From assembly GCA_030837785.1 (NCBI GenBank), contig JAUQYA010000154.1, forward strand, positions 3,609 through 67,608: a stretch of 64,000 nt of DNA, given 5' to 3'. The stretch's first letter is position 1. Each line of letters starts with the position of its first letter. A program made the translations under genes and the position numbers. Shown here piece by piece: positions 6,657 through 15,761 of this stretch. Source of the DNA: Albidovulum sp. (GTDB lineage: Bacteria; Pseudomonadota; Alphaproteobacteria; Rhodobacterales; Rhodobacteraceae). Under the pieces are notes generated by a model. That model was not told where the DNA came from, searched no databases, and saw only the letters and a list, made by a program, of their open reading frames with translations.

Positions 6657-8485
6657 TCCGCCGCCTCTTCGGTGCCGATAAAGCCACCCGATTGCCGGTT
6701 CCAGTAGCGCGCATAGAGACCGCCCCTGGCCAGCAGTTCCGCATGGGTCCCGCCTTCGACGAGCCGTCCCCGATCGAGCACCACGATCCGGTCCATCTCG
6801 GCGATGGTCGACAGCCGGTGCGCGATGGCCAGCACGGTCTTGCCCTGCATGACACGGTGGAGCGCGCCCTGGATCGCCGCCTCCACCTCGCTGTCGAGCG
6901 CCGAGGTCGCCTCGTCGAGCACGAGGATCGGGGCGTCCTTGAGGAACGCCCGGGCAAGGGCGATCCGCTGCCGCTGCCCGCCGGAGAGCTTCACCCCGCG
7001 CTCGCCGAGATGGGCCTCGTAGCCGGTCCGCCCCTTGTGGTCCTGGAGCGTGCGGATGAACTCGTCGGCCTCCGCCGCGCGGGCGGCCGCCACCATCTCC
7101 CCCTCGGTCGCGTCGGGACGGCCATAGAGGATGTTGTCGCGGGCGGAGCGGTTGAACATCGCGGTTTCCTGCGTGACCATCGCGACCTGCCGGCGCAGGG
7201 ATTCCTGCGTCACCCCGGTGACGTCCTGCCCGTCGATCAGGATCCGCCCCGCCTCGGCGTCGTAGAGCCTGAGAAGCAGCGCGACCAGGGTCGATTTGCC
7301 GGCACCAGACGCCCCCACGATGCCCAGTTTTTCGCCCGGCCGGACCGTCAGCGCAATGCGGTCGAGCCCGCCGGTGCGCCGGCCGTAGGCGAAGCTCACG
7401 TCGTCGAACCGGATCTCGCCCTTCACGCGGCCAAGCACGCTCGCGCCCGGCGCATCGGTGAGCGTATGGGGCGGCGTCAGCGTGCGCATTCCGTCCTCGA
7501 CCTCGCCGATCGAACCGTAGATCGACATCAGCGCAAAGCTCACCCAGCCGGTCATCTGCGCGATGCGGATCGCGATCGTGCCGGCGGCGGCGATATCGCC
7601 GGTCGTCGCCCGCCCCTCGGTCCAGAGCAGGAGCACCCCGCCGATGAGGATCAGGGGCAGAAGCCCGGCGATGACCATGAGCGCGAGGCGGAACCATGCG
7701 GACAGCACCCCGAAGTCGAGCGCCGTGTCGCGGAAACCCGACATGGCGCGCAGTGCCGCCCTGTCCTCGTGATCGGCGTGGGCGAAGAGCTTGACCGTCT
7801 TGATATTGGTGATCGTGTCGACGACCTGCCCGGTCACCATCGCCCGCGCCCCCGCCCGGGCAGCCGACTTGCCCCGCACCCTCGGCAGAAAGGCGCGGAT
7901 CAGCGCGAGATAGCCGACGATCCAGAGCCCAAGCGCGGCCGCCATCCAGCCGTCCACGGTCAGAAGGAATGCGACCGATCCGAGAAGGGAGGCGAGCGCA
8001 AAGGCCACGGTATTGATCGTCTCGCTCGCCACGTCGGTGACCGCGCGCGCCGCCTGCATCTGCTTCTGCGCGATCCGGCCGGCGAAATCGTTGTCGAAGA
8101 AGGTCACCGCATGACCCATCGTCCAGCGGTGGAGCCGCGAGAGAACGAGCGGCAGCACGTTCGGCTGCACGACCACCGAGTTCGACGCAGCCGAAAGGCC
8201 GAAGGTAAGCGGGCGCAGCACCAGCAGGAAGACGGCGAATCCCGCGAGCAGCGCCCATTCGTCGGAAAGGAGCGTCGCCGGACTGCCTCCCTGCGCCGCA
8301 TCGACGATGGCGCCGAGGAACCAGGCGGTCACGACCTCCATCGTGCCGGCAGCCGCCGACAGGACGGCGGCGAGCGTCAGCGGCCCCCAGGCGCCCGACA
8401 GGCACCAGAGGAAGAACCGGCCGAGCGTCTGCGGCGGCGCCCCCTCGGCGGGGCGGAAGGCGTCGATCATGTCGCCGATCTTCAT
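6653..8485 (-). CDS. ABC exporter half-transporter (TMD-NBD fusion), second subunit
   Basis: A 610-residue half-transporter. It has an N-terminal six-helix membrane domain (about residues 30-320) and a C-terminal ATPase with Walker A GASGAGKST, signature LSGGQRQR and Walker B ILVLDEATSALD. Glutamate and H-loop His (AHRLST) are intact, so this ATP site is not degenerate. Start and upstream stop overlap as ATGA, so synthesis is coupled to the neighbouring half-transporter; together they probably form a heterodimer. Both proteins end in a similar tail containing RQSGGFIGTE. The substrate is unknown; lipids, drugs or peptides are typical of this family. Confidence 0.9.
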   Translation of the reverse strand: MKIGDMIDAFRPAEGAPPQTLGRFFLWCLSGAWGPLTLAAVLSAAAGTMEVVTAWFLGAIVDAAQGGSPATLLSDEWALLAGFAVFLLVLRPLTFGLSAASNSVVVQPNVLPLVLSRLHRWTMGHAVTFFDNDFAGRIAQKQMQAARAVTDVASETINTVAFALASLLGSVAFLLTVDGWMAAALGLWIVGYLALIRAFLPRVRGKSAARAGARAMVTGQVVDTITNIKTVKLFAHADHEDRAALRAMSGFRDTALDFGVLSAWFRLALMVIAGLLPLILIGGVLLLWTEGRATTGDIAAAGTIAIRIAQMTGWVSFALMSIYGSIGEVEDGMRTLTPPHTLTDAPGASVLGRVKGEIRFDDVSFAYGRRTGGLDRIALTVRPGEKLGIVGASGAGKSTLVALLLRLYDAEAGRILIDGQDVTGVTQESLRRQVAMVTQETAMFNRSARDNILYGRPDATEGEMVAAARAAEADEFIRTLQDHKGRTGYEAHLGERGVKLSGGQRQRIALARAFLKDAPILVLDEATSALDSEVEAAIQGALHRVMQGKTVLAIAHRLSTIAEMDRIVVLDRGRLVEGGTHAELLARGGLYARYWNRQSGGFIGTEEAAE

Positions 8486-10332
8486 TTCGCCGCCTCTGAG
8501 TCTTCCGTTCCGATGAACCCGCCCGACTGGCGTTGCCAGAACCGGGAATAAAGCCCGTCCCGCGCCAGAAGTTCCTCGTGGCTGCCTTCCTCCGCCACCT
8601 TGCCATCGTCCAGCACCACGATGCGGTCCATCTGCGCGATGGTCGACAGCCGGTGGGCGATGGCGATCACCGTCTTGCCCTCCATCACACCGTAGAGCGT
8701 TTCCTGGATCGCCGCCTCCACCTCGCTGTCGAGCGCCGAGGTCGCCTCGTCCAGCACCAGGATCGGCGCATCCTTCAGGATCACCCGCGCCAGCGCCACG
8801 CGCTGCCGCTGCCCGCCCGACAGTTTGACGCCCCGCTCGCCCACCTGCGCATCATAGCCGCGGCGGTCTTCGGGATCGGTGAGGTCAAGGATGAAGTCAT
8901 GCGCCTCGGCCCGTTTCGCCGCCTCGATCATCTCGTGCTCGCCGGCCTCGGGCCGACCGTAGAGGATGTTGTCGCGCACCGAACGGTGCAGGAGCGAGGA
9001 GTCCTGCTGCACCATGCCGATGCGGCGGCGAAGGCTTTCCTGCGTGACCCGGGTAATGTCCTGCCCGTCGATGAGGATCCGGCCCGCCTCGGGGTCGTAG
9101 AACCTGAGAAGAAGCTTCACCAGCGTGGACTTGCCCGACCCCGACCGGCCGACAAGGCCGATCTTCTCGCCCGGTCGGATCGTCAGGCTGACCCGGTCGA
9201 GCCCGCCGAAACCGCGGCCGTAGTGATGGCTCAGCCCCTCGATGTCGATCCGGCCCGCGCGAAACGCGAGCGGCTTCGCGCCGGGCTTGTCCACCAGCCC
9301 GATCGGCTGGGCGATGGTCTCCATCCCCTCGGCCACGACTCCGAGCGCCTGCACGAGGTTCGATGTCGCCCACATGATCCAGTAGGTCATGTTGTTGAGC
9401 CTGAGCACCAGCGCCGTGGCCGCGGCGACGACGCCGATCGTCGCCTGCCCATGATACCAGAGCCAGATCGACAGCGCCGTGACCGATACGATCAACCCGC
9501 CGTTCAGCGCGGTCAGCGCCACATCCATCCGGGTGATGAGCCGCATCTCGGCCTGGACCGTCTTGCGCGCAGTCTCGATCGCCTCGCCGGCATAGTCGAT
9601 CTCACGCGCGTCATGGGCGAACATCTTGACCGAATGGATGTTGCTGTAGCTGTCCACGACCCGGCCCGTCACCGCAGAGCGCGCATCGGATGCGTTCGTT
9701 GACGCCGGGCCCACGCGCCGCACCGTCCAGCGCAGGAGAAACAGGTAAAGCCCAATCCAGACCAGAAGCGGCACGGTCAGGCGGGGATCGGCATCGAACA
9801 GAAGCACCACCGAGCCGATCAGCGTCGTGACCGAGAAGGCCACCGCATCGAAGGTCTGGAACACCGCATCCACCGCGGCGGGCGGGGTCTGCATGATCCG
9901 GTTGGCGATGCGGCCGGCGAAATCGTTCTCGAACCAGCCGACGGGCTGACGCAGCACATGCCGGTGCGACCGCCAGCGGATCAGCGCGCCGAAATTGGGA
10001 AGGATCGTGTTGTGCAGGAGCGCCACGTCGATCCCGGAAACGATCGGCCGGACGAGGATGACGCCGAGCGCAGCCAGCAGGAACTCGGTGCCGTGGCTGC
10101 GCATGACCTCGACGGGTGTGCCGGCGGCCAGCAGGTCGACCAGCCGCCCCACATACCAGACAAGCAGCACCTCGATCGCCGCGACGACCGACTTCAGCGC
10201 GGCGGTCGCGATGAAGACGCCACGGAATGGCCGCGCATAGTCCATCAGGAAGGGAAGAAGCTGCCGCGGGGGTGCATCCTTCTCTTCATAACGGGTGTAA
10301 GGATCGACAAGGTTCTCGAAGAACCTGAACAT
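8482..10332 (-). CDS. ABC exporter half-transporter (TMD-NBD fusion), first subunit
   Basis: A 616-residue half-transporter and first gene of the operon. The membrane domain occupies about residues 40-330. The ATPase has GRSGSGKST (Walker A), LSGGQRQR (signature), VLDEATSALD (Walker B) and AHRLST. I chose the ATG at 10332 (MFRFFENLVDPYTRYEE) because the longer open frame upstream runs antisense-like through the LysE-family gene. It resembles its downstream partner throughout, including the C-terminal RQSGGFIGTE tail, pointing to an old tandem duplication. It is expected to work as a heterodimer in the inner membrane. Confidence 0.91.
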   Translation of the reverse strand: MFRFFENLVDPYTRYEEKDAPPRQLLPFLMDYARPFRGVFIATAALKSVVAAIEVLLVWYVGRLVDLLAAGTPVEVMRSHGTEFLLAALGVILVRPIVSGIDVALLHNTILPNFGALIRWRSHRHVLRQPVGWFENDFAGRIANRIMQTPPAAVDAVFQTFDAVAFSVTTLIGSVVLLFDADPRLTVPLLVWIGLYLFLLRWTVRRVGPASTNASDARSAVTGRVVDSYSNIHSVKMFAHDAREIDYAGEAIETARKTVQAEMRLITRMDVALTALNGGLIVSVTALSIWLWYHGQATIGVVAAATALVLRLNNMTYWIMWATSNLVQALGVVAEGMETIAQPIGLVDKPGAKPLAFRAGRIDIEGLSHHYGRGFGGLDRVSLTIRPGEKIGLVGRSGSGKSTLVKLLLRFYDPEAGRILIDGQDITRVTQESLRRRIGMVQQDSSLLHRSVRDNILYGRPEAGEHEMIEAAKRAEAHDFILDLTDPEDRRGYDAQVGERGVKLSGGQRQRVALARVILKDAPILVLDEATSALDSEVEAAIQETLYGVMEGKTVIAIAHRLSTIAQMDRIVVLDDGKVAEEGSHEELLARDGLYSRFWQRQSGGFIGTEDSEAAK

Positions 10333-10388
10333 CGCGGGGCCTTTCGGGTTGCCGGCCGGATATACACCGGCTCGGCGGAAAGGGGAAC

Positions 10389-10985
10389 TCAGTGGCGGAG
10401 GAGTTCCACGACCGAGGCCACGATCAGCAGGGCCATGATGATGTTGAAGACCCTCAGCCGCCGCGCCGTGGTCAGCCAGCGGGCAATCGCCCGCCCGGCG
10501 TAGGCCCAGGTTGCGGACGACAGAAGGCCGAGCGTCAGGAAGGCGCCCGCCACAAGGGTCGCGGCGGCCATCGGCTCTTCGGGGCGAATGAACTGGGAGG
10601 TGGCGGCGACAGCGATCGACCAGCCCTTCGGGTTGATCCACTGGAACCCGACCGCCTTGAGGAAGGTCATGGGGTGCGCGCCTTCGGATTTCGACCCGGT
10701 TCCGCCAGACATGGCGACCTTCCATGCGATCCACACCAGAAGCGCCGCGCCGCCCCAGCGCAGGCCTTCGCGCAGAAGAACGCTGGTTCGGAACAGCTCG
10801 CCCAGCGCCAGACCGACGATGAGCAGCATCAGCGGAAAGCCGAGCGCGACACCAAGGAGATGCGGGATCGTCGGGCGGAAGCCGAAATTTGCGCCCGAGG
10901 CCGCGAGCATGGCGTTGTTCGGCCCCGGCGTGAAAAGGGTGGCCACGGCAAGGGCAAGAAGCGCGGGCAGCATTTCGTAGCTCAT
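10389..10985 (-). CDS. LysE/RhtB family amino-acid exporter
   Basis: A 198-residue membrane protein with about six hydrophobic segments, the normal size for LysE-type exporters. The family signature FTPGPNN is at residues 18-24 and the central QWINPKGW motif near residue 115. Members export basic amino acids, homoserine, threonine or similar compounds; specificity cannot be read from sequence. It lies 56 bp upstream of the ABC operon on the same strand and could share its transcript, without an obvious functional link. Confidence 0.9.
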   Translation of the reverse strand: MSYEMLPALLALAVATLFTPGPNNAMLAASGANFGFRPTIPHLLGVALGFPLMLLIVGLALGELFRTSVLLREGLRWGGAALLVWIAWKVAMSGGTGSKSEGAHPMTFLKAVGFQWINPKGWSIAVAATSQFIRPEEPMAAATLVAGAFLTLGLLSSATWAYAGRAIARWLTTARRLRVFNIIMALLIVASVVELLRH

Positions 10986-11038
10986 GGCCGGTCAAATCTC
11001 CGTCAGTCAGCCATCCTGCCGTGCTGTCCGGGGAGGGT

Positions 11039-12184
11039 TCAAGCGAGCAATTGTTCCCGTGACAATCCGAAGCCCGAGGCGATCCAGCGATCCTCGATCT
11101 CTCTCAGGCGTTGTCCCAGCGCGGCACCGGACAGGCCCGGCATCAGATCGGCGGCGCGAACCGGAAACTTGGCCGCCGCACCGCGCGACACGTCGTCCTC
11201 CCAACCAGACGGCAGCGGGGCGCCAAGCAGCGCGCCGCACAGAAGCACCACGTCGCGCGCCGCCCGGGCATCGTGGCGATAGGCGATCTCGGCCGGGCCG
11301 GCATTGCCGGCGAGGCTGTCGCGCAGAACCGAAAGCCGCTGCGCTTCCTCCCGCGACAGCCGGAGCGCATCCTCCGCCTCCGCGCCCCCGAGCGCGGCGA
11401 GCCGGCGGATCCAGTCCGGCGCATAGGGTGGCTCAAGATGCACCAGCGGGCCGAGCGCCCGCGCCTCGGCGCCGGGAAGGATGCGGGCCAGCACCCCGGT
11501 CGCCTGCATCGCGGCCACCGCCGGCGCGGGATCGGGCGCGGCCAGCAGGCGGCGTATCTCGTGGCCGATGCGTTCCCGAGAAAGCGTCTCTATTCCGGCA
11601 GAATTCGTGGCACAGGCCGCCAGCGCGTCGGCATCCATCCCAGCCTCCGGATCGCCATACCAGGCGTGGAAGCGGAAGAACCGAAGGATGCGCAGATAGT
11701 CCTCGCGGATGCGCGCATCGGCGTCGCCCACGAACCGCACGCGCCGCGCCCTGAGGTCGTCGACCCCGCCGCCAAGGGGGTCGACGATGCGCCCGTCGGC
11801 AGCGGCGTAAAGCGCGTTCATCGTGAAGTCCCGCCGGGCGGCGTCATCTTCCACCCGGGTCGCGAAGGCGACGGTCGCATGGCGGCCAAAGGTTTCCACA
11901 TCGCGGCGAAAGGTGGTGACTTCGTGCGGCTCGCCGGCCGCGACGACGGTCACCGTCCCGTGGTCGATCCCCGTGGGCACGACCTTGAGCCCCGCCGCGC
12001 GACCAAGCTGCATCACCCGCTCCGGCGCCGCGTCGGAAGCGATGTCGATATCCGCCACCGGTTGCGAAAGAAGCGCATTGCGCACGCAACCGCCGACCAG
12101 GAAGGCCTGATGGCCGCCGTCGGTCAGGAGCCGCAGCACAAGCTGCAACCCCTCGTCCCTCAGCCATTCATCGGTGATCCTCAT
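11039..12184 (-). CDS. cca: CCA-adding tRNA nucleotidyltransferase / poly(A) polymerase family
   Basis: A 381-residue class II nucleotidyltransferase. The head domain begins with FLVGGCVRN (residues 29-37) and the metal-binding DIDI near residue 46. RRDFTMNALY near 117 and the RNA-binding motif REDYLRILRFFRFHA near 159 follow. It should add or repair the 3' CCA of tRNAs; the family also contains poly(A) polymerases, so the role is likely rather than certain. GGCVRN replaces the more common GGxVRD. The start overlaps the stop of the CoA Nudix hydrolase by 4 bp (ATGA), as in other Rhodobacterales. Confidence 0.93.
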   Translation of the reverse strand: MRITDEWLRDEGLQLVLRLLTDGGHQAFLVGGCVRNALLSQPVADIDIASDAAPERVMQLGRAAGLKVVPTGIDHGTVTVVAAGEPHEVTTFRRDVETFGRHATVAFATRVEDDAARRDFTMNALYAAADGRIVDPLGGGVDDLRARRVRFVGDADARIREDYLRILRFFRFHAWYGDPEAGMDADALAACATNSAGIETLSRERIGHEIRRLLAAPDPAPAVAAMQATGVLARILPGAEARALGPLVHLEPPYAPDWIRRLAALGGAEAEDALRLSREEAQRLSVLRDSLAGNAGPAEIAYRHDARAARDVVLLCGALLGAPLPSGWEDDVSRGAAAKFPVRAADLMPGLSGAALGQRLREIEDRWIASGFGLSREQLLA

Positions 12185-12783
12185 GGCGCCATCCGGTCCG
12201 CCAGAGCCCTGAGGATACGCGCGGTCGCGCCCCAGATGTAGTAGGGTCCGTAGGGCACGGTGTAGTAGCGCCGCATCTGGCCACGCCAGCGCCGCCCCTC
12301 GATCCGGTAGTTCGACGGATCGGTGACATGCGACAGCGGAACGGCGAACGCCTCCTCGACCTCCCCGGCCTCGGGGATTGGCGCGAAATCGGCTCTGACC
12401 CGGGCGAAAACCGGGGTCACGAGAAAGCCGGTCACGGTTTCGTGCGCCTCCGCACTTCCCAGAATCTCGACCGTGGAGCGCGGCAGGCCGATCTCCTCCT
12501 CGGCCTCGCGGAGCGCTGCGGCAACGGCATCGGCGTCGCCATCGTCGACCTTGCCGCCGGCGAAGGCGATCTGTCCCGGATGGTGCTTCAGCCGGGAGGA
12601 TCGCTTCGTCAGGATCACCTCCGTCCCACGCGGTCCGGGCCGCAGCGCGACCAGAACCCCGGCGGGCCGCAGGACGCGGCCCTCGGGAAGAGTCGTTCCG
12701 GGGTTCAGGTCGTAGTCAGAGGTCGGCCGCCCGGGTCGCGAAAGCGCGGCGATCACCGGGCCAAGCGGATCAGGCGACGTCAT
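12181..12783 (-). CDS. CoA pyrophosphohydrolase, Nudix family
   Basis: A 200-residue Nudix hydrolase of the NudL/CoAse type. It probably splits coenzyme A or its derivatives into 3',5'-ADP and phosphopantetheine. The CoAse signature LTKRSSRLKHHPGQIAFAGG (near residues 58-77) leads into the Nudix box GGK-DDGD...REAEEEIGL, whose glutamates bind Mg2+. It overlaps hslO upstream by 14 bp and cca downstream by 4 bp, forming a tight hslO-Nudix-cca operon. Confidence 0.92.
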   Translation of the reverse strand: MTSPDPLGPVIAALSRPGRPTSDYDLNPGTTLPEGRVLRPAGVLVALRPGPRGTEVILTKRSSRLKHHPGQIAFAGGKVDDGDADAVAAALREAEEEIGLPRSTVEILGSAEAHETVTGFLVTPVFARVRADFAPIPEAGEVEEAFAVPLSHVTDPSNYRIEGRRWRGQMRRYYTVPYGPYYIWGATARILRALADRMAP

Positions 12784-13771
12784 CGGCGGACTTCGTCGCC
12801 TCGAACCCGAGGGAGGCCGGGTCGAACTCGTAATGCGCGCCGCAGAACTGGCAGTCGGCGGTGACGATGCCCTCGTCGGTGGTCATGTGGCGTATGTCTT
12901 TCGCCGAGTAGATCGAGAGCGATTCGCGCACCCGTTCTTCCGAGCACGAGCAGCCGAAATGCACCGCCTGCGCATCGAACACCCGAGGACCCTCCTCGTG
13001 AAACAGGCGCACGAGGAGATCGGTCGGTGTCACGTTGGGACCGATCAGTTCCAGCTCCTCGACCGTGTCGAGCAGCAGATTGGAACGCGCCCAGTTCTCG
13101 CCCTCTTCGCCGTCGAGAATATCGTCGGCCGCCAGAAGCCCGCCCTCGCCGCTGCCGCCTTCCTTCGCCACGAAGGGAGATGCCTTTGGCATGTGCTGCA
13201 ACATCACGCCCCCGGCGCGCCAGGATTCCGCCCCGCCCGGCAGGGTCGAGCGGCCGAAGCTCAGCGCAAAGCGCGTCGGCAACTGTTCGGATTGCGCGAA
13301 ATATGTCTCTGCACAGGCCGAAAGCGATCCGCCGGCCAAGGGCGTGATGCCCCGGTACGGTGTCGTCCCCGACCCTTGGTCGATCAGCACCGCAAGATAG
13401 CCGCCGCCAACCTGCGGAAAGCCGGGCGCGTCGGTATCGAGCCTTTCGGGATCGTAGGATGCCCAGGCGCGCATCCGGGCGCTGCCGCCCTCGGCCGAAG
13501 GCGCATAGTAGTCCGTCGCGATGATCCTTATCGGCCCGTCACCCCGGATCTGGAGCGACAGCTTCCACCTCAGCTTGATCGTCTGGCCGATCAGCGCGGT
13601 GAGCAACGCGGCCTCGGCCACCAGGGCCTCGACGACGGACGGATAGCGATGCTGCGCGAGAATGCGGTCGAGCACGCCGTCAAGCCGCGCCACGCGGCCA
13701 CGGATATCGGAGCGATCAAGCTGAAACGGAAGGACAGTATCGTCCCAGGCGATCTGCGACAGGCTTGTCAT
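12770..13771 (-). CDS. hslO: Redox-regulated chaperone Hsp33
   Basis: Hsp33 is a cytoplasmic holdase activated by oxidation. In the reduced state a C-terminal zinc centre of four cysteines keeps it inactive; disulfide formation with unfolding exposes the client-binding surface. The 333-residue protein has the zinc cysteines as CSC (near 273-275) and CQFC (near 307-310), and the N-terminal substrate domain with TDYYAPS. It is first in an operon with the CoA Nudix hydrolase and cca. A 76-bp divergent spacer separates it from another Nudix gene. Confidence 0.95.
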   Translation of the reverse strand: MTSLSQIAWDDTVLPFQLDRSDIRGRVARLDGVLDRILAQHRYPSVVEALVAEAALLTALIGQTIKLRWKLSLQIRGDGPIRIIATDYYAPSAEGGSARMRAWASYDPERLDTDAPGFPQVGGGYLAVLIDQGSGTTPYRGITPLAGGSLSACAETYFAQSEQLPTRFALSFGRSTLPGGAESWRAGGVMLQHMPKASPFVAKEGGSGEGGLLAADDILDGEEGENWARSNLLLDTVEELELIGPNVTPTDLLVRLFHEEGPRVFDAQAVHFGCSCSEERVRESLSIYSAKDIRHMTTDEGIVTADCQFCGAHYEFDPASLGFEATKSADDVA

Positions 13772-13847
13772 GGGGGTTTCCTCGGCGCTTGCGCCCTGCC
13801 ATACCGCGTGAATATGGGAACGACAACCGGAACACCAAGGGGACGCG

Positions 13848-14288
13848 ATGATCAGACGGTTCGGTGAACCGCTGGTGCGGGGGCAGAGCTACCGGCTCCG
13901 GCACGGCGTCTATGCCGTTCTGCTGCTCGGGCGCGAGGTGCTTCTGACCCATCAGGCAGAGCCCGAACCGGAGTTCCAGTTGCCGGGCGGCGGGATCGAC
14001 CCGGGAGAATCGCCGCTTCGCGCCCTGCACCGCGAAGTCATGGAGGAAACCGGCTGGTCGATCGCCGCGCCGCGCCGGATCGGGGCATTCCGTCGATTCG
14101 CCTATATGCCGGAGTATGACCGCTGGGCCGAGAAGCTCTGCACCATCTACACGGCGCGCCCGGTGCGGCGGCTTGGCCCGCCCTCCGAGCCGGGCCACGA
14201 CGCGATCTGGATGCCGATCGAAGCGGCCTACCGCCTTCTCGGCAATGCCGGCGACCGGCACTTCGCAATTGCGATGGCGCGGATCTGA
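13848..14288 (+). CDS. Nudix hydrolase of unknown substrate
   Basis: A 146-residue single-domain Nudix protein. The Nudix box GGGIDPGES...REVMEETGW lies at about residues 45-67 with its metal-binding glutamates intact. The flanking sequence (RHGVYAVLLLGREVLLTHQ) is typical of small house-cleaning Nudix enzymes. Substrate cannot be predicted. It is divergent from hslO and convergent with the response-regulator phosphatase. Confidence 0.9.
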   Translation: MIRRFGEPLVRGQSYRLRHGVYAVLLLGREVLLTHQAEPEPEFQLPGGGIDPGESPLRALHREVMEETGWSIAAPRRIGAFRRFAYMPEYDRWAEKLCTIYTARPVRRLGPPSEPGHDAIWMPIEAAYRLLGNAGDRHFAIAMARI

Positions 14289-14340
14289 CGCGGCGGAGCT
14301 TTGCTAGGCTACGCGCGTCCCGGGACGGCGGCGCATTACC

Positions 14341-15615
14341 TCAGGTGCCTGCAAATTCGAGCACGATCGCGGACACGTCGTCGTCCAGGCCCGCGCCCGG
14401 TGTCATCTCCTGGCTGAGCCGCCAGAACAGGTCGTCGAGATATTCGCCGCCACCGCATGCGGCAAGGCCGGCGAGACGCACCAGCCCGTCGGCGCCGAGC
14501 ATCTCGCCGTCCTTCATCGGGCATTCGGTGAAACCGTCGCTGTAAAGGAGGATGCGGTCGCCAGGTTCCAGAACGACCTCGAACTCCTGCCAGCTGGCTT
14601 CGGCGAACATCCCGATCGGCATACCGCCCTCACCCAGGAACTCGGCCGAACCGTCGGCACGCAGAATGAGCGGGTGGGGATGGCCGCATTGCACCATGCG
14701 GACCGACCCCGTGAACAGGTCGGCGACACCGTAGACCATGGTGAAATACTCGTCGATCCCGGTGTCGGCGGTCATGCGCGCGTTCAGGGCCGCCACGACA
14801 TCCGATGGCCTTCGAAGCCCGTAGAAATGCCACTGCCGCTGCTCCATCGCCACATTCTGCGAGAAATTCGACGGCGACAGATAGCTGGCGAGCCGGGCCG
14901 TCAGCAACGCCGCGGTGATGCCGTGGCCGGAGACGTCGAGGCTGTAGAAACCGACCTGGTTGAACCCCGGGGTGAAAAGGCCGACCAGGTCTCCTCCGAT
15001 ATGGCCGCTGGGCTTGAGAAGGAGGCCGAATCGCGATGGTCCGAAGCGCTTCGTACGCTCCGGCACAAGCGATTCCTGGATCTTCTTGGCCTGCATCAGA
15101 TCCCGGTTGATGGAATCGTAAAGGCCCTGCAGTTCGTCCAGCGCCGATGACAGGAGACGGTTCTTGTCCGTCAGCTCCCTTTCCATCCGCAGGATGCGTT
15201 CGCCGGCGGCGATGCGGGCACGCAGCTCGTCACCGCTGACCGGCTTGATGAGGAAATCATCCGCCCCGCCCTCGAGACCACGGGCAATTTCGGCGGTTTC
15301 CGTCTTGGACGTGAGCAGGATGAAGTAGACGTAGTGCGCAGCGACGCGCGCGCGCAGTTGCTGGCAGAACTCGATCCCGGTCATTCCGGGCATCATCCAG
15401 TCGGAAATCACAAGATCGGGCGGCTCACGGTCGCACAGCTGCAACGCTTCCTCCGCCGTCCCCGCCTCCACGACCGCGTAGCCGGATCGGGCGAGCTGCG
15501 TGGACAGGATCTTCCGCTGCATCCGGCTATCGTCGACGACCAGGACACGCCGAACCGCCCGGGGGCGTTCGCCCGGCGTTCGCCCGCCATCCGTCTGCAC
15601 CGCCGCCTTGATCAT
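14341..15615 (-). CDS. Response regulator with PP2C-type (SpoIIE-like) phosphatase output
   Basis: A 424-residue two-domain regulator. The receiver domain (about 20-140) has acidic pocket VVDDS, phospho-acceptor Asp in VISDWMMPG near residue 70, and Lys in IKPV near 120. A coiled-coil-like linker (MERELTDKNRLLSSALDEL) leads to a PP2C/SpoIIE phosphatase domain (about 195-420). Metal-binding motifs there are HIGGDLVGLF, LDVSGHG and LDDDVSAIVL. Such proteins dephosphorylate anti-sigma-factor antagonists (RsbU/HsbR-like) under phosphorelay control. The start at 15615 (MIKAAVQ) is the first plausible one. An HPt protein gene is directly divergent. No anti-sigma antagonist gene is nearby. Confidence 0.92.
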   Translation of the reverse strand: MIKAAVQTDGGRTPGERPRAVRRVLVVDDSRMQRKILSTQLARSGYAVVEAGTAEEALQLCDREPPDLVISDWMMPGMTGIEFCQQLRARVAAHYVYFILLTSKTETAEIARGLEGGADDFLIKPVSGDELRARIAAGERILRMERELTDKNRLLSSALDELQGLYDSINRDLMQAKKIQESLVPERTKRFGPSRFGLLLKPSGHIGGDLVGLFTPGFNQVGFYSLDVSGHGITAALLTARLASYLSPSNFSQNVAMEQRQWHFYGLRRPSDVVAALNARMTADTGIDEYFTMVYGVADLFTGSVRMVQCGHPHPLILRADGSAEFLGEGGMPIGMFAEASWQEFEVVLEPGDRILLYSDGFTECPMKDGEMLGADGLVRLAGLAACGGGEYLDDLFWRLSQEMTPGAGLDDDVSAIVLEFAGT

Positions 15616-15761
15616 TGCCGTCCAAACAACTCCGCGATTCCGTCCATTTAGCGGCGGCAAAGTTAACGGCTGCTGAAGCCCTGCCCGGCACCGATCCGGG
15701 GCGCGGATTAACCGGCCGGAAACGCACCGGGCATATGCTTTTCCGTGCCAAGGGGTGGCAC

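Noticed and set aside
6692..8551. 619-codon plus-strand open frame across the ABC exporter
   Set aside because: Antisense shadow; no ribosome-binding site or family match.
5445..8606. Apparent 1053-residue minus-strand protein ending in the RNA methyltransferase
   Set aside because: The part upstream of 6656 is out of frame with the real ABC gene; the methyltransferase starts at the GTG overlapping the ABC stop.
14326..14337. 12-bp palindrome CGTCCCGGGACG as a terminator between convergent Nudix and phosphatase genes
   Set aside because: No loop bases and no T-run; too short to call a terminator.
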